In this document: one piece after another, positions 17,259-26,132 of the stretch | How the letters are laid out: each line of letters starts with the position of its first letter | Numbering within the stretch: position 1 is the first letter of the stretch | Source: Marinobacter sp. LV10R510-11A | GTDB taxonomy: Bacteria > Pseudomonadota > Gammaproteobacteria > Pseudomonadales > Oleiphilaceae | Length of the DNA: 64,000 nucleotides | NCBI RefSeq assembly: GCF_900215155.1 | Contig: NZ_LT907980.1 | Coordinates: 3,348,001-3,412,000, forward strand | Reading direction: 5' to 3' | Notes under the pieces: generated by a model | The model's input: only the letters and a program-made list of their open reading frames with translations | The model's database searches: none | Told to the model about the DNA's origin: nothing | Made by a program: the position numbers and the translations under genes

Positions 17259-18914
17259 TCAAGTAGTTGGCGTAGCCTGCCAGAGCTCGTTTTCCTGCAA
17301 GGCTCGGCCATCTGCCTCCAGCTTTAGCAGGTGAGCCAGCGCCGATCTGGCTGCGATGCCGTGAATTGCGGTTGGCACATCGCCATAGGCTTTGCTGGTC
17401 AGGTCTTTCAAGTTCACCGGCGACAGCTTTTCGAGCGCCTTGGCAATTTTGTGTTCCCGGGTCAGGCGGTGGGTGATCAGGTAATCGATGATCGCTTCCG
17501 GGTGACCCATCAAAAAGCCGTGGGCCGGCGCAATAAAGCGAATAGATTCGGCCAGCAGATCGTACATCGACTCTATGTAGGCTTTCATATCGCCGTCTGG
17601 CGGATTGATGACCACGGTTGAGCCCTGCATGATGTGATCCCCCGAAAACAGAAGCTCCTGCTCCTCCAGCAAATAACAAAGATGGTTGGAGGCGTGCCCG
17701 GGTGTGTGCAATGCCTTGAGTGTGCCAGCGTCGGTTTTAATCAGATCGCCGTGTTCGGGCTGATCATCTGGCGCAAATGCCTGATCCTGAGATGCCCCGG
17801 CCGGCGCCGGCCGCCCATAGACCCGGCATCCGGTTTTTTCCTTCAGGGCGCGGGTGCCAGGGGAGTGGTCTAGGTGGGTATGGGTAACCACCACAGAATC
17901 AATTTTCCCTTCCGTTAGCTCCAGAATTCTCTCAATGTGCCCAGCATGGTTGGGGCCTGGATCCAATAACGTAAAGCGCTCGTGTCCCAGGATGTAAGTG
18001 TTGGTTCCCGGCCCGGTCATCATGCCGGGGTTGGGCGCAGTCAGGCGAATTACACCGGCTGCAACTTCAATGGCCTCACCGGGAATAATCTCAGCTTTGG
18101 TGCTGCCTTCGGCCTCAGGGTCCAGCTTGTTTGCCTCATCATAAGCCGGTGAACCTGGCTCCAGAATTATCGCCTTACCGCGCCGGGTGGCTGGCCACGG
18201 CTGGCTGGGGATGGGCTCGGGTGGGTTTGCCCAAGCGTAGCGCATCAGATCATCTGCGGTATCGAAATCCCGGAGAACTCGCAGGGTTCTTATGGTGGGC
18301 AGCGTCATCAGCCGCTGGCCAGCACGGTGTTCCTCTAACGCTTTTGCGGGGCTTATCCATACATGGTCGATGGTTTCGTCGCCATCATGTTGCACCGGCT
18401 GACTGTCGGGCACCTTGGTGACAAAAAACCGGGTATCAAAGCGACGGGGTGGCCCGGGAGGTGTAACCCAGTGGCTCAGGTAAGCGAGTCGATCCAGAGG
18501 AATCGTCAATTGATGGCGCCGGCAGAGTTCAGCGAGGGATAGCTCCCCACGGAATACCGCCTCGCGGTCATTGTGAGCTGCGTGGTCTGCGCTTATGGTG
18601 CGTTTGTCTGAATCCACGGCCACCAGTACGCCGGCTTCTTCAAAGCATTCACGTACCGCGGCCAACATATAATCTGCGCCGCCCTCACTCAAGCTCATGG
18701 TGTGGCTGATCTCGGTGTCTACCGGGCCGTCGGCATGGTCGCGCCCGTGGGTGTCATGCTGGTCTACTGTGCCCCCGGGAAACACGTAATAACCGGGTAA
18801 AAACACCGCTCCCCAGGTACGCTGCAACAATAGTATTTCCAGGCCATTCTGAGCATCACGCACCAATGCCAGAGTGGCTGCAGGGCGAATATCCTTCGGG
18901 CTTTTGTTGTTCAA
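17259..18914 (-). CDS. Nudix hydrolase fused to metallo-beta-lactamase-fold hydrolase
   Basis: 551 residues in two domains. Residues 8-240 form a Nudix domain with the box visible as AAVRECFEEAGV (about 86-97), in the branch of acyl-CoA or dinucleotide hydrolases. Residues 270-545 form an MBL-fold domain with the metal motif THTHLDH (about 343-349), later ligands HTPGHAS and SGDH, and a C-terminal winged helix as in LACTB2-like proteins. Both active sites look intact. The coupled reaction is unknown. It converges with the Pmp3-type gene. Confidence 0.87.
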   Translation of the reverse strand: MNNKSPKDIRPAATLALVRDAQNGLEILLLQRTWGAVFLPGYYVFPGGTVDQHDTHGRDHADGPVDTEISHTMSLSEGGADYMLAAVRECFEEAGVLVAVDSDKRTISADHAAHNDREAVFRGELSLAELCRRHQLTIPLDRLAYLSHWVTPPGPPRRFDTRFFVTKVPDSQPVQHDGDETIDHVWISPAKALEEHRAGQRLMTLPTIRTLRVLRDFDTADDLMRYAWANPPEPIPSQPWPATRRGKAIILEPGSPAYDEANKLDPEAEGSTKAEIIPGEAIEVAAGVIRLTAPNPGMMTGPGTNTYILGHERFTLLDPGPNHAGHIERILELTEGKIDSVVVTHTHLDHSPGTRALKEKTGCRVYGRPAPAGASQDQAFAPDDQPEHGDLIKTDAGTLKALHTPGHASNHLCYLLEEQELLFSGDHIMQGSTVVINPPDGDMKAYIESMYDLLAESIRFIAPAHGFLMGHPEAIIDYLITHRLTREHKIAKALEKLSPVNLKDLTSKAYGDVPTAIHGIAARSALAHLLKLEADGRALQENELWQATPTT

Positions 18915-19087
18915 ACTCTTAACCTCCGGTTACCTCTGAATCCAGCGCTCAAAGACTCTTGGTGAAGATAACTGATTTTTGCGACAAGATCTTGAGATGA
19001 ACGCCTCAACCCAACAGCGTATCATCTGCTTCTGCACCCAGACGCTCCCTAATAAATCCAGACACACAGAAAGGCAGGTACCTCCAC

Positions 19088-19513
19088 GTGGCCCGAATCG
19101 AACTTTCTTTCCCTGACGATGTATTCTGCTTTGAAACCCGTATGCAGGTTCGAACGACCGACATCAACGGCGCCAATCACTTAGGCAACGATGCCCTGGT
19201 TTCGATGCTCTCTGAAGCGCGGGCTCAGTTCCTGATCAGTTACGGAATTTCTGAGGGCGACAACAGCGGCAAGGGCATTATTGTGACGGATCTGGCCACC
19301 ATGTATCAGTCGGAGTCGTTCTTCCCAGAAATGTTGCGCTTTGAAGTGGGGCTGATGGATTTCAACAAATACGGGGGTGATTTTGTGTTCCGGGTAACCA
19401 AGGCCGAAAATAGCCAGCCAGTTGCGCGGGCAAAATACGGGTTCGTGTTTTTTGATTACCAGCAAAAGAAAGTGGTGCCCATGCCAGAAAACTTCCGTTC
19501 ACGCTTCGCTTGA
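19088..19513 (+). CDS. Acyl-CoA thioesterase-like hotdog protein
   Basis: 141 residues, the length of a single hotdog domain. The N-terminal VRTTDINGANHLGN segment (about 19-32) is the 4HBT family block in which Asp/Asn and His approach the thioester, and SEARAQFL (about 39-46) lies on the central helix. The start is GTG at 19088 with AGGCAGG about nine bases upstream. Members hydrolyse small or medium acyl-CoA thioesters. The gene end overlaps the convergent MATE gene by 15 bases. Confidence 0.8.
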   Translation: MARIELSFPDDVFCFETRMQVRTTDINGANHLGNDALVSMLSEARAQFLISYGISEGDNSGKGIIVTDLATMYQSESFFPEMLRFEVGLMDFNKYGGDFVFRVTKAENSQPVARAKYGFVFFDYQQKKVVPMPENFRSRFA

Positions 19514-20839
19514 TTTGCTCCCGCTCTTGCGGAGTTGCTGCATGCCCGTGCGATAGAAGCTGTATGCCATAACGCCGGCAAACAGGTTGCCCACCAATGC
19601 ACCGCTCATCAGACCATGAATGCCGTTGAGTTGGCTGCCCAGCCACAGCAGTGGCAAAAAGCACAAAAACAGCCGCAGGATTGAAACCAACAGTGCCCGC
19701 ATGGCCAAGCCAAGGGCGTTGCATACAGACACCATCAACATGCACACCCCCAGGCCGCTATAGCTGAGCGGCACCCGCACAAGATAGGCCCCGAGAATGT
19801 CCTGTACCTGCTGATCGCTGCTGAATAGATCGGAGACAAGGCCGGAGCCGACCAGCCAGAGCAGGCCAATGGCCAGTTGCCAGACCACCACAAAGCGCAC
19901 CGCAAGCCGCACCAGTTTACGAATCTGTTCAATATCGCCACTGCCTAACATGCGCCCAATCATCGGCGGCATAGACATGGTGAGGGCGAGCACCACCACA
20001 ATGGAGAAGAACTCTAGGCGGGTACCCAGCCCCCAAGCTGCAACGGCGGCTGAGCCAAAACCGGCGACCATGGCAGTTGCGAACATGGCTGAGGCAGGCG
20101 GCATGAGCTGGCTGACCATCGCCGGGGCCATGATGCTGTTGAGTTGTTTTAGCGCGCGTCCCAACGCGAGTTCGCGAAGATCAAAGCGGGCCCAGCCGCG
20201 CTTGAGCAGCTTTGGATAGATAAACAGGCAGCCGATTCCGAAGGAAACTACCGTGGCCCAGGCAGCACCAGGCAGGCCCCAATCAAAAACAAAGATAAAA
20301 AGCGGATCCAGGGCGATGTTGGCGAGGCTGGTGGCTACCATCAGGTAGCCTGGCAGTTTGGTGTCGCCGTGGGAGCGGCAGATGCTATACCCGAAGTACA
20401 GAAATGCGCCTATCCATGCCGAGATCAGCCAGGGCACCCAGTAACTGCGAACCAGTGGAAGCAGAGTATCTTCTGCCCCTAGGGCTGTCATGATCGGGCT
20501 CTGCAGAAGCCACAAGCCGACACAGAGTACGAACACCAGTGCGCTGCCAACGGTAATGACCAACCCGCCGAGGCGAAAAGCTCTAAGCTGTTCGCCCGTA
20601 CCTAGAGTTCGCGAAATAATCGCCGTGGTTGCGATGCCCAAACCTACCTGCAGGCCGATAATGAGTTGCTGCATGGGGAGTGTGAAACCGAGTGCCGCCA
20701 GAGGATCCCGGCCGAGTTGGCCGATAAAGGCACTGTCTACCAGCTGAAATGTCATCAGCGAAAGTGCGCCAAATAGCATGGGCCAAGTCATGGTGTAGAG
20801 CTGGCGGGTGAGGCTGGCGTTTTCGGGTGCTTTACTCAC
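19499..20839 (-). CDS. MATE family efflux transporter
   Basis: 446 residues with twelve hydrophobic segments in two halves, the standard MATE size. Family blocks are visible: TWPMLFGALSLMTFQLVDSA near 13-32, the GLGIATTAIISRTLG segment near 57-71, and the repeat half with MPPMIGRMLGSG near 285-296. Closest in feel to the DinF/NorM-type sodium- or proton-driven drug exporters. Substrate unknown. Start ATG at 20839. Confidence 0.88.
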   Translation of the reverse strand: MSKAPENASLTRQLYTMTWPMLFGALSLMTFQLVDSAFIGQLGRDPLAALGFTLPMQQLIIGLQVGLGIATTAIISRTLGTGEQLRAFRLGGLVITVGSALVFVLCVGLWLLQSPIMTALGAEDTLLPLVRSYWVPWLISAWIGAFLYFGYSICRSHGDTKLPGYLMVATSLANIALDPLFIFVFDWGLPGAAWATVVSFGIGCLFIYPKLLKRGWARFDLRELALGRALKQLNSIMAPAMVSQLMPPASAMFATAMVAGFGSAAVAAWGLGTRLEFFSIVVVLALTMSMPPMIGRMLGSGDIEQIRKLVRLAVRFVVVWQLAIGLLWLVGSGLVSDLFSSDQQVQDILGAYLVRVPLSYSGLGVCMLMVSVCNALGLAMRALLVSILRLFLCFLPLLWLGSQLNGIHGLMSGALVGNLFAGVMAYSFYRTGMQQLRKSGSKSSEA

Positions 20840-20900
20840 GGGTTGGGGGTGGAGCCTTAGTCTTGGATTGGGTGCGGGAGTCTAACAGATTTTGGAGTTA

Positions 20901-20935
20901 GCCCGGCGGGCAGAGAGCCTCTCCGCCCGCCGGGC
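20901..20935 (-). terminator. GC-rich hairpin downstream of tpx
   Basis: An 11-bp perfect inverted repeat GCCCGGCGGGC/GCCCGCCGGGC with a 13-base loop begins about 24 bases after the tpx stop codon on the minus strand. It is followed by a short A/T-rich segment and probably ends the tpx transcript. Confidence 0.6.
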
Positions 20936-20958
20936 TTCGGAACCGGGTGCTGGCTTCC

Positions 20959-21456
20959 TTAGAGAACCTTCAGTGCTGCGTCGTAGTCTGGCTCGTCTTT
21001 GATCTCGCTGACGAGCTGGCTGTGGATGACTTTGTTGTCCTCATCCAGAACCACCACGGCACGGCCGCAAAGTCCGGCCAGCGGGCCGTCCTGAATCGCC
21101 ACGCCATAGTCCTGCTGGAAACTGTAATTCCGGAATGTGGAAAGAGTGATGACATTTTCTAGGCCTTCAGCACCGCAGAAGCGGGCTGCTGCGAACGGCA
21201 GGTCGCCCGAGATAACCAGTACCACGGTGTTGTCCAAGCCGCCGGCTTTTTCGTTGAATTTACGGGTGGATGCGGCGCACACGCCGGTGTCGATACTGGG
21301 AATGATATTCAGGATTTTTCGCTTCCCGGCCCAGCTGTCGAGCTGGACTTCTTCCAGGCCACTGTTGGTAAGCGTAAATGGCGGTACTGTGTCGCCGTTT
21401 TTCGGAAACGTGCCGCTCAGTTCAATGGGGTTGCCGTCGAGAGTGACTGTGCTCAT
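20959..21456 (-). CDS. tpx: Thiol peroxidase Tpx
   Basis: 165 residues. The peroxidatic cysteine is C60 in [14 protein letters not shown], and the resolving cysteine is C94 in [10 protein letters not shown], giving the atypical 2-Cys peroxiredoxin arrangement of Tpx. Length and N-terminus ([12 protein letters not shown]) match the family. It reduces hydroperoxides using thioredoxin, in the periplasm-facing or cytosolic compartment depending on species; no signal peptide is visible here. GGAG lies about six bases before the ATG. Confidence 0.94.
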   Translation of the reverse strand: MSTVTLDGNPIELSGTFPKNGDTVPPFTLTNSGLEEVQLDSWAGKRKILNIIPSIDTGVCAASTRKFNEKAGGLDNTVVLVISGDLPFAAARFCGAEGLENVITLSTFRNYSFQQDYGVAIQDGPLAGLCGRAVVVLDEDNKVIHSQLVSEIKDEPDYDAALKVL

Positions 21457-21569
21457 GAATTGCTCCTTTCGTGATACGGAAATATCTATCCGTCAATGTT
21501 CAGTTACAGCTTACTCTTTTTAGTTCATTTTGGATGAGTTTGCACCCCGTCAGGCATTTTGCGATGCAA

Positions 21570-22790
21570 CTATTGGCCGGAGACTGCTTGCGGCTCGAAC
21601 CCGGGAGCGGGGTGGCGCTGCACCAGCAGCAGATAGCTGGCGAGGGCGCAAGCGGCGCAGATGGCAATAATTGTTGCCATTACCAATGAGGTTCCATCGT
21701 GCAGGTGGCCCACGAGCATGCCGGCGCAGGCTGCAATGGCCATTTGGGCAAAGCCGAACAGCGCTGAAGCGGAACCGGCCATGCGCGGGAAGTTGGCCAT
21801 GGCGCCTGCCATGGTCTGGGGCATAACCATGCCGGTACCCGCCATAAACAATGCCTGGGGCAGTATAACGGCCCACACGCTGAATACTTCTGCCAATGCC
21901 AGAGCCATCATCAGGCTGCCGGCAGCAACCGCAATGACCAAGCCGCGAACGAGAATTTGATCTGGCACCAGGCGACTGCCAAGGTGGATTGCAGCAAGGT
22001 TGCCGGCTACGTAGCCGACGACAATGCCGGCGAAATATAGACCAAACTTTTGTGGCGGCACTTCTAGAAAATCGATTAGCACGAACGAGGAGCCGGAAAG
22101 AAACGCAAATAGCCCTGAGAATAGCAAAGCGTTGGTTAGGGTGTAACCGAGAAAACTGATGTCGGTTCCGATTGCACGATAGTTCCTCAACAAGCTGCAG
22201 AGCTTCAGGGGTTGGCGATATTCTGGGCGCATGGGTTCTGGAATGCCGAAGGCAACCACCACCGCCATGATCAAGGCATAACCGCCCAGCGCTAGAAAAA
22301 TAGAGTGCCAGCCGAAACCGGCAACCATTAAGCCACCGAGGGTTGGTGCGACTGCTGGTGCTAAAGCCATGATGCTAGCCAGAAGCGCCATGATTTTCGC
22401 CGCCTCGCGAGGTGTATAGATATCCCGGATGGCGGCCCGACCCAGTACGGGGCCTGCCGACCCACCCAACGCCTGCAAAAAGCGACACAGAATTAGAGTT
22501 TCGATATTGCTAGCAAGCGCGCAACCAATGCTGGCGATGGCAAACAGCACAAAGCCACCGATCATGATCGGCTTGCGGCCAAATCGGTCGGCCAGGGGGC
22601 CGCACACCAGTTGCGCGATGGCAAAGCCGACCAAGTACAGGCTCAGGGTTAGCTGGACTTGACTGGTGCCGCTACCAAAATCACTGCCTATCTGTGGCAA
22701 CGCCGGCAGATACATATCGGTGGCCAGCGGCCCCAATGCGACGGCGGCAGCAAGCAGTATGGTTGTCCAGATACTGGTGAGAGCGAGCAT
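21570..22790 (-). CDS. Bcr/CflA family multidrug efflux transporter
   Basis: 406 residues with twelve membrane segments of the major facilitator superfamily. Motif A reads GPLADRFGRKPIM near 63-75, and LATDMYLPALPQI near 22-34 is the Bcr/CflA signature. RFLQALGGSAGPVLGRAAIRD near 104-124 is the motif C/B region. Members export chloramphenicol-like drugs, bicyclomycin or sulfonamides. A LysR regulator gene lies 155 bases upstream in the same direction and may control it. Confidence 0.88.
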   Translation of the reverse strand: MLALTSIWTTILLAAAVALGPLATDMYLPALPQIGSDFGSGTSQVQLTLSLYLVGFAIAQLVCGPLADRFGRKPIMIGGFVLFAIASIGCALASNIETLILCRFLQALGGSAGPVLGRAAIRDIYTPREAAKIMALLASIMALAPAVAPTLGGLMVAGFGWHSIFLALGGYALIMAVVVAFGIPEPMRPEYRQPLKLCSLLRNYRAIGTDISFLGYTLTNALLFSGLFAFLSGSSFVLIDFLEVPPQKFGLYFAGIVVGYVAGNLAAIHLGSRLVPDQILVRGLVIAVAAGSLMMALALAEVFSVWAVILPQALFMAGTGMVMPQTMAGAMANFPRMAGSASALFGFAQMAIAACAGMLVGHLHDGTSLVMATIIAICAACALASYLLLVQRHPAPGFEPQAVSGQ

Positions 22791-22945
22791 TTCTTGTCCA
22801 TAGTTAAAGGGTGCGACCTTCGCGGGCTGCTATTTCCCATCAGGGCTCAGCGTCACGGTGAGGCTTAGGCGTTGGAGTGTAGGGGCTGCGCGGACAAAAA
22901 ATAACGCTGAAGCTGCTCATAGGATATATGAGTAAAAATGATGAG

Positions 22946-23857
22946 TTAGTCGTTCAGGCCATTCATGGTGGCTGCGACTGCATTTACTTGGTTGCGTAAC
23001 CAGCGATGGGCGGGGTCATTTTGGTTGCGGCGGTGCCATACCATCAGCAGAGTAAAAGGCTTGAAGCTGAAAGGTAAGGGTACCCACGCAAAGTCTCGAA
23101 GTAAGTGTTTGCTCATTCGCTCAGGTGCGGTAACCAGCATGTCGCTGCCCCTGAGAAACTCTGGCAGCCCGGAAAAATTAGAGACTGTGACCAGGTTTCG
23201 GCGGGTTAGCCCATGGGCAGAGAGCCCAGCTTCGAGGGCGGGTTTTTCGCCGCTGGCGAATACTAGGGCTATGTGATCGGCCTTCACGTAATCGGTCACG
23301 CTCTCCGGCGCTTCGCGCTTTTGCGGGTCGTAGAAAACGACCATGCGATCGCCCATCAGCCCCCTCTGCATGATGTCGGTGGCTTCCGGAGCGTGGGGAG
23401 AGATGATCAGGTCGCAGATGTCCTTGCGCAGCATTTCCGCACTGGGAATCCCTGAAGCAATTACCTGTAACATTATGCCCGGTGCCTGTTCTCGTAGGCG
23501 CTGCATCAGCGATGGCAGCAGCAGGTCCCGCTCATAATCGTTGGCGGCAACGGTGAAGGTGAACTCCGTGGTTTCTGGCGTGAACGGCGGGCCGGATGCC
23601 AGCGAGTGCATGTCGTCGAGAATCTGGCGAACGTGGGGGCCGGCCTGCACTGCGTATCGCGTGGGCGCAATGCCGCGCCCGGATTTGACGAACAGAGGAT
23701 CCCCGAGGGCGTTACGCAGGCGATCCAGAGTGTGGCTGACCGCCGATTGGCTGACCCCGAGTTTGACCGCCGCGCGGGAGACACTGCCCTCGTCAAGCAC
23801 AGCGACAAAGGTATGTAGCGCGCGAATATCAAGATTGAATGTATCAATAAGGTTCAT
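22946..23857 (-). CDS. LysR family transcriptional regulator
   Basis: 303 residues. The winged helix-turn-helix occupies about 10-68, with LGVSQSAVSHTLDRLR, and is followed by a co-inducer-binding domain (about 95-295). The DIRALHTFVAVLDEGSVSRAA start and DPLFVKSGRGIAPT block match the NodD/NahR-like branch. It is read in the same direction as the Bcr/CflA transporter gene and lies just upstream of it, a plausible target. Effector unknown. Confidence 0.86.
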   Translation of the reverse strand: MNLIDTFNLDIRALHTFVAVLDEGSVSRAAVKLGVSQSAVSHTLDRLRNALGDPLFVKSGRGIAPTRYAVQAGPHVRQILDDMHSLASGPPFTPETTEFTFTVAANDYERDLLLPSLMQRLREQAPGIMLQVIASGIPSAEMLRKDICDLIISPHAPEATDIMQRGLMGDRMVVFYDPQKREAPESVTDYVKADHIALVFASGEKPALEAGLSAHGLTRRNLVTVSNFSGLPEFLRGSDMLVTAPERMSKHLLRDFAWVPLPFSFKPFTLLMVWHRRNQNDPAHRWLRNQVNAVAATMNGLND

Positions 23858-23905
23858 GGATAGCAGTGTAATCCAGAACGGCCATCCCCGGAACCGAGTT
23901 TTAGA

Positions 23906-25069
23906 TCAACCTGAACGCTCGGCCAGCCACCCCGCCATCTCCAACCAACTCTCCCGCGGTGCTTTGCTGCCCGCCAGAATGCCCATATGTCCGCCTGGGA
24001 TGACCCGGAAGGTCTTATCTGCGGAGCAGACATGATCCATCACCCGCTTTGCGGCGCCTGGTGTCACCATTGAGTCTTCACTGCCCGCGACGGCTAGTAA
24101 GTTAGCGGTTACATTAGCTAACTGCGCTTCATCATCACCAATCTGTACAGTGCCTCGGGACAAATCGTTATCCATCCAGATACGCACCACTGTGTCCTGC
24201 ACGATACCGCCGGGATAGGCCACCATGTGGTCAAGAAAAGCAGCGGTGGTGGCGTGGTTGGTAACGAACTCCCGGTCTCCCAGGCGAATGATCAGCTCCC
24301 AGTAACCCATAACGCTGCCGATGGGGTTGGTCAGCCGGAAGCCGATGGTGTTCAACCAGCCGGGGCTGTGGAACCAGTGAGGGCGAAGATCATGAACCTG
24401 AAACCCGGTGTGCTGGTGAACAAAATCCGAGACACCTCCCAAGCCCTTGCTTAATAAACCGAGTATGCCAGACGCGTGGCTGTCGATGGGGGAGCCCAAA
24501 ATAATTGCGTTACGGATATGCTGATCTTTGCTCAGGCCCGAATAGAACAGAGTGAACATGCCGCCCAAGCTCCAGCCGTGCAGTGAAAGCTCTTGCTCGC
24601 CACTGTGCTTGCGAACCCGCTCAAGGCATCCAGGTAACAGCTCTGCCAGATAGGTATGAAAATTATAGTGACTGTGCGCCCGAGTTGGCTTGCCCCAATC
24701 AATGAGATACACCTCAAAACCTTTTGCGCGCAGAAATCTGACTAGGCTGCGCTGGGGTAGCAGATCGTATATCAACATATTGACCGCCAATGGCGGAACA
24801 ATCACCACCGGCGTGCGGTGGGGTTTGCGCTCAACAGGAATGGTTATGCCATCCAGTTCGATGAAATCTTCCTGCAGCGGCGGGTAGTATCGCAGGCTTA
24901 CCAGCCCATCAGAGTGAAGTGTCTCAAAAGGCGTTTGCCCCGCCTGCACCAGGCTCGCGGCACGGAACACTCGGTCAAACGCATTGCCTGCGTAGAGTGT
25001 TGTCTGCCGCGCCAGCCCTGAGGCCTTTTCAGTGGCGGCTTTGATAAGATCTGACATTGAAAAATCCAT
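23906..25069 (-). CDS. PHA-synthase-fold alpha/beta hydrolase with Ser nucleophile
   Basis: 387 residues. The overall pattern follows class III PhaC-type proteins: PVVIVPPLAVNMLIYDLLP near 87-105, VYLIDWGKP near 120-128 and the nucleophile elbow HGWSLGG with Ser167. Asp332 (GSEDS) and His361 (PGGHMG) complete the triad. True PHA synthases carry Cys in the elbow, so polymerase activity is unlikely and a hydrolase or depolymerase role is preferred. No phasin or phaA/B genes are adjacent. Alternative start at 25057 (Met5). Confidence 0.78.
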   Translation of the reverse strand: MDFSMSDLIKAATEKASGLARQTTLYAGNAFDRVFRAASLVQAGQTPFETLHSDGLVSLRYYPPLQEDFIELDGITIPVERKPHRTPVVIVPPLAVNMLIYDLLPQRSLVRFLRAKGFEVYLIDWGKPTRAHSHYNFHTYLAELLPGCLERVRKHSGEQELSLHGWSLGGMFTLFYSGLSKDQHIRNAIILGSPIDSHASGILGLLSKGLGGVSDFVHQHTGFQVHDLRPHWFHSPGWLNTIGFRLTNPIGSVMGYWELIIRLGDREFVTNHATTAAFLDHMVAYPGGIVQDTVVRIWMDNDLSRGTVQIGDDEAQLANVTANLLAVAGSEDSMVTPGAAKRVMDHVCSADKTFRVIPGGHMGILAGSKAPRESWLEMAGWLAERSG

Positions 25070-25223
25070 GGTAAAGAAGCGAGGCTATCTTGCAGTGCTA
25101 GGCTACGCTATGGCAAGACTGTCATTTCTGGATGGCAATGCGGTCACAAACGGCCACTGCCCATCGCCGTTGCTGATTGGTATGATTGCCCACCACTGAC
25201 TAAATAATCACAACAGGCTCCGC

Positions 25224-26117
25224 ATGCTCAGTTTCCTGCCCGCTCCCGTTATCGGCATACTCAACTCCGTTCTGTTGGCAATCAACACCCTGTTCTGGTG
25301 TGTGCTGCTCTATATTCCAGCGCTGCTGAAGCTCATTATCCCCCATAAGGGGTTCCGGGTACTGTGCACCCGGGCCATTATCTGGATTTCCGAGTCTTGG
25401 GTTGCGTGCAATACCGGTTGGATGAAGCTCACCCATGGCACGCAATGGCATGTCACAGGTGCGGAAAATCTCCGTCGTGAAAGCTGGTATCTGGTACTGA
25501 GCAACCATCAGAGTTGGGTAGATATCTTCGCCATGCAGCGGGTGTTCAATCGCCGGGCACCGTTTCTGAAGTTCTTTCTCAAGCAGCAGCTTATCTGGGT
25601 GCCAGTCATCGGGCTTGCTTGGTGGGGCTTGGATTTCCCGTTCATGAAGCGATACACGCGGGAGTATTTGATCAAGCACCCGGAAAAGCGTGGTGAGGAT
25701 TTGAAAGCCACGCGCCGTGCCTGCGAAAAGTTTCGCTATACTCCGGTGAGCGTGATGAACTTTGTGGAAGGTACAAGGTTTACCCAAGCCAAACACGACA
25801 AGCAGAAATCTCGGTATACCCACCTGTTAACGCCGAAAGCCGGCGGTGCGGCGTTCGTTTTGGACACCATGGGTGATTCAATACAGACTCTGGTTGACGT
25901 AACCATTGCCTATCCTGGCGGCGCGCCCTCGTTCTGGGACTTTATGTGCGGCCGGGTGAGTGAAGTGAAAATGGAAATTCACACGGTCACTATACCCGAG
26001 CACCTGAAAGGGCGGGATTACTCTACCGATGCCCAGCACAGGCGCAGTGTGAAGAACTGGCTGGGGGGTCAATGGCAGGCCAAGGATGTCCGCCTAGAGA
26101 ATATGCTCCGCCCTTAG
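25224..26117 (+). CDS. Lysophospholipid acyltransferase family protein, YihG-like
   Basis: 297 residues. One or two N-terminal membrane helices (about 8-40) precede the PlsC domain, with the catalytic NHQSWVD motif at 94-100 and the glycerophosphate-binding EGTRF at 182-186. Length and the MNFVEGTRFT context match the YihG/YihG-like branch. It probably transfers an acyl chain to lysophosphatidate or a related lysolipid at the inner membrane. Divergent from the PHA-synthase-fold gene across 154 bases; convergent with rnb, 15 bases between stops. Confidence 0.85.
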   Translation: MLSFLPAPVIGILNSVLLAINTLFWCVLLYIPALLKLIIPHKGFRVLCTRAIIWISESWVACNTGWMKLTHGTQWHVTGAENLRRESWYLVLSNHQSWVDIFAMQRVFNRRAPFLKFFLKQQLIWVPVIGLAWWGLDFPFMKRYTREYLIKHPEKRGEDLKATRRACEKFRYTPVSVMNFVEGTRFTQAKHDKQKSRYTHLLTPKAGGAAFVLDTMGDSIQTLVDVTIAYPGGAPSFWDFMCGRVSEVKMEIHTVTIPEHLKGRDYSTDAQHRRSVKNWLGGQWQAKDVRLENMLRP

Positions 26118-26132
26118 CATTCGGCAACGACG

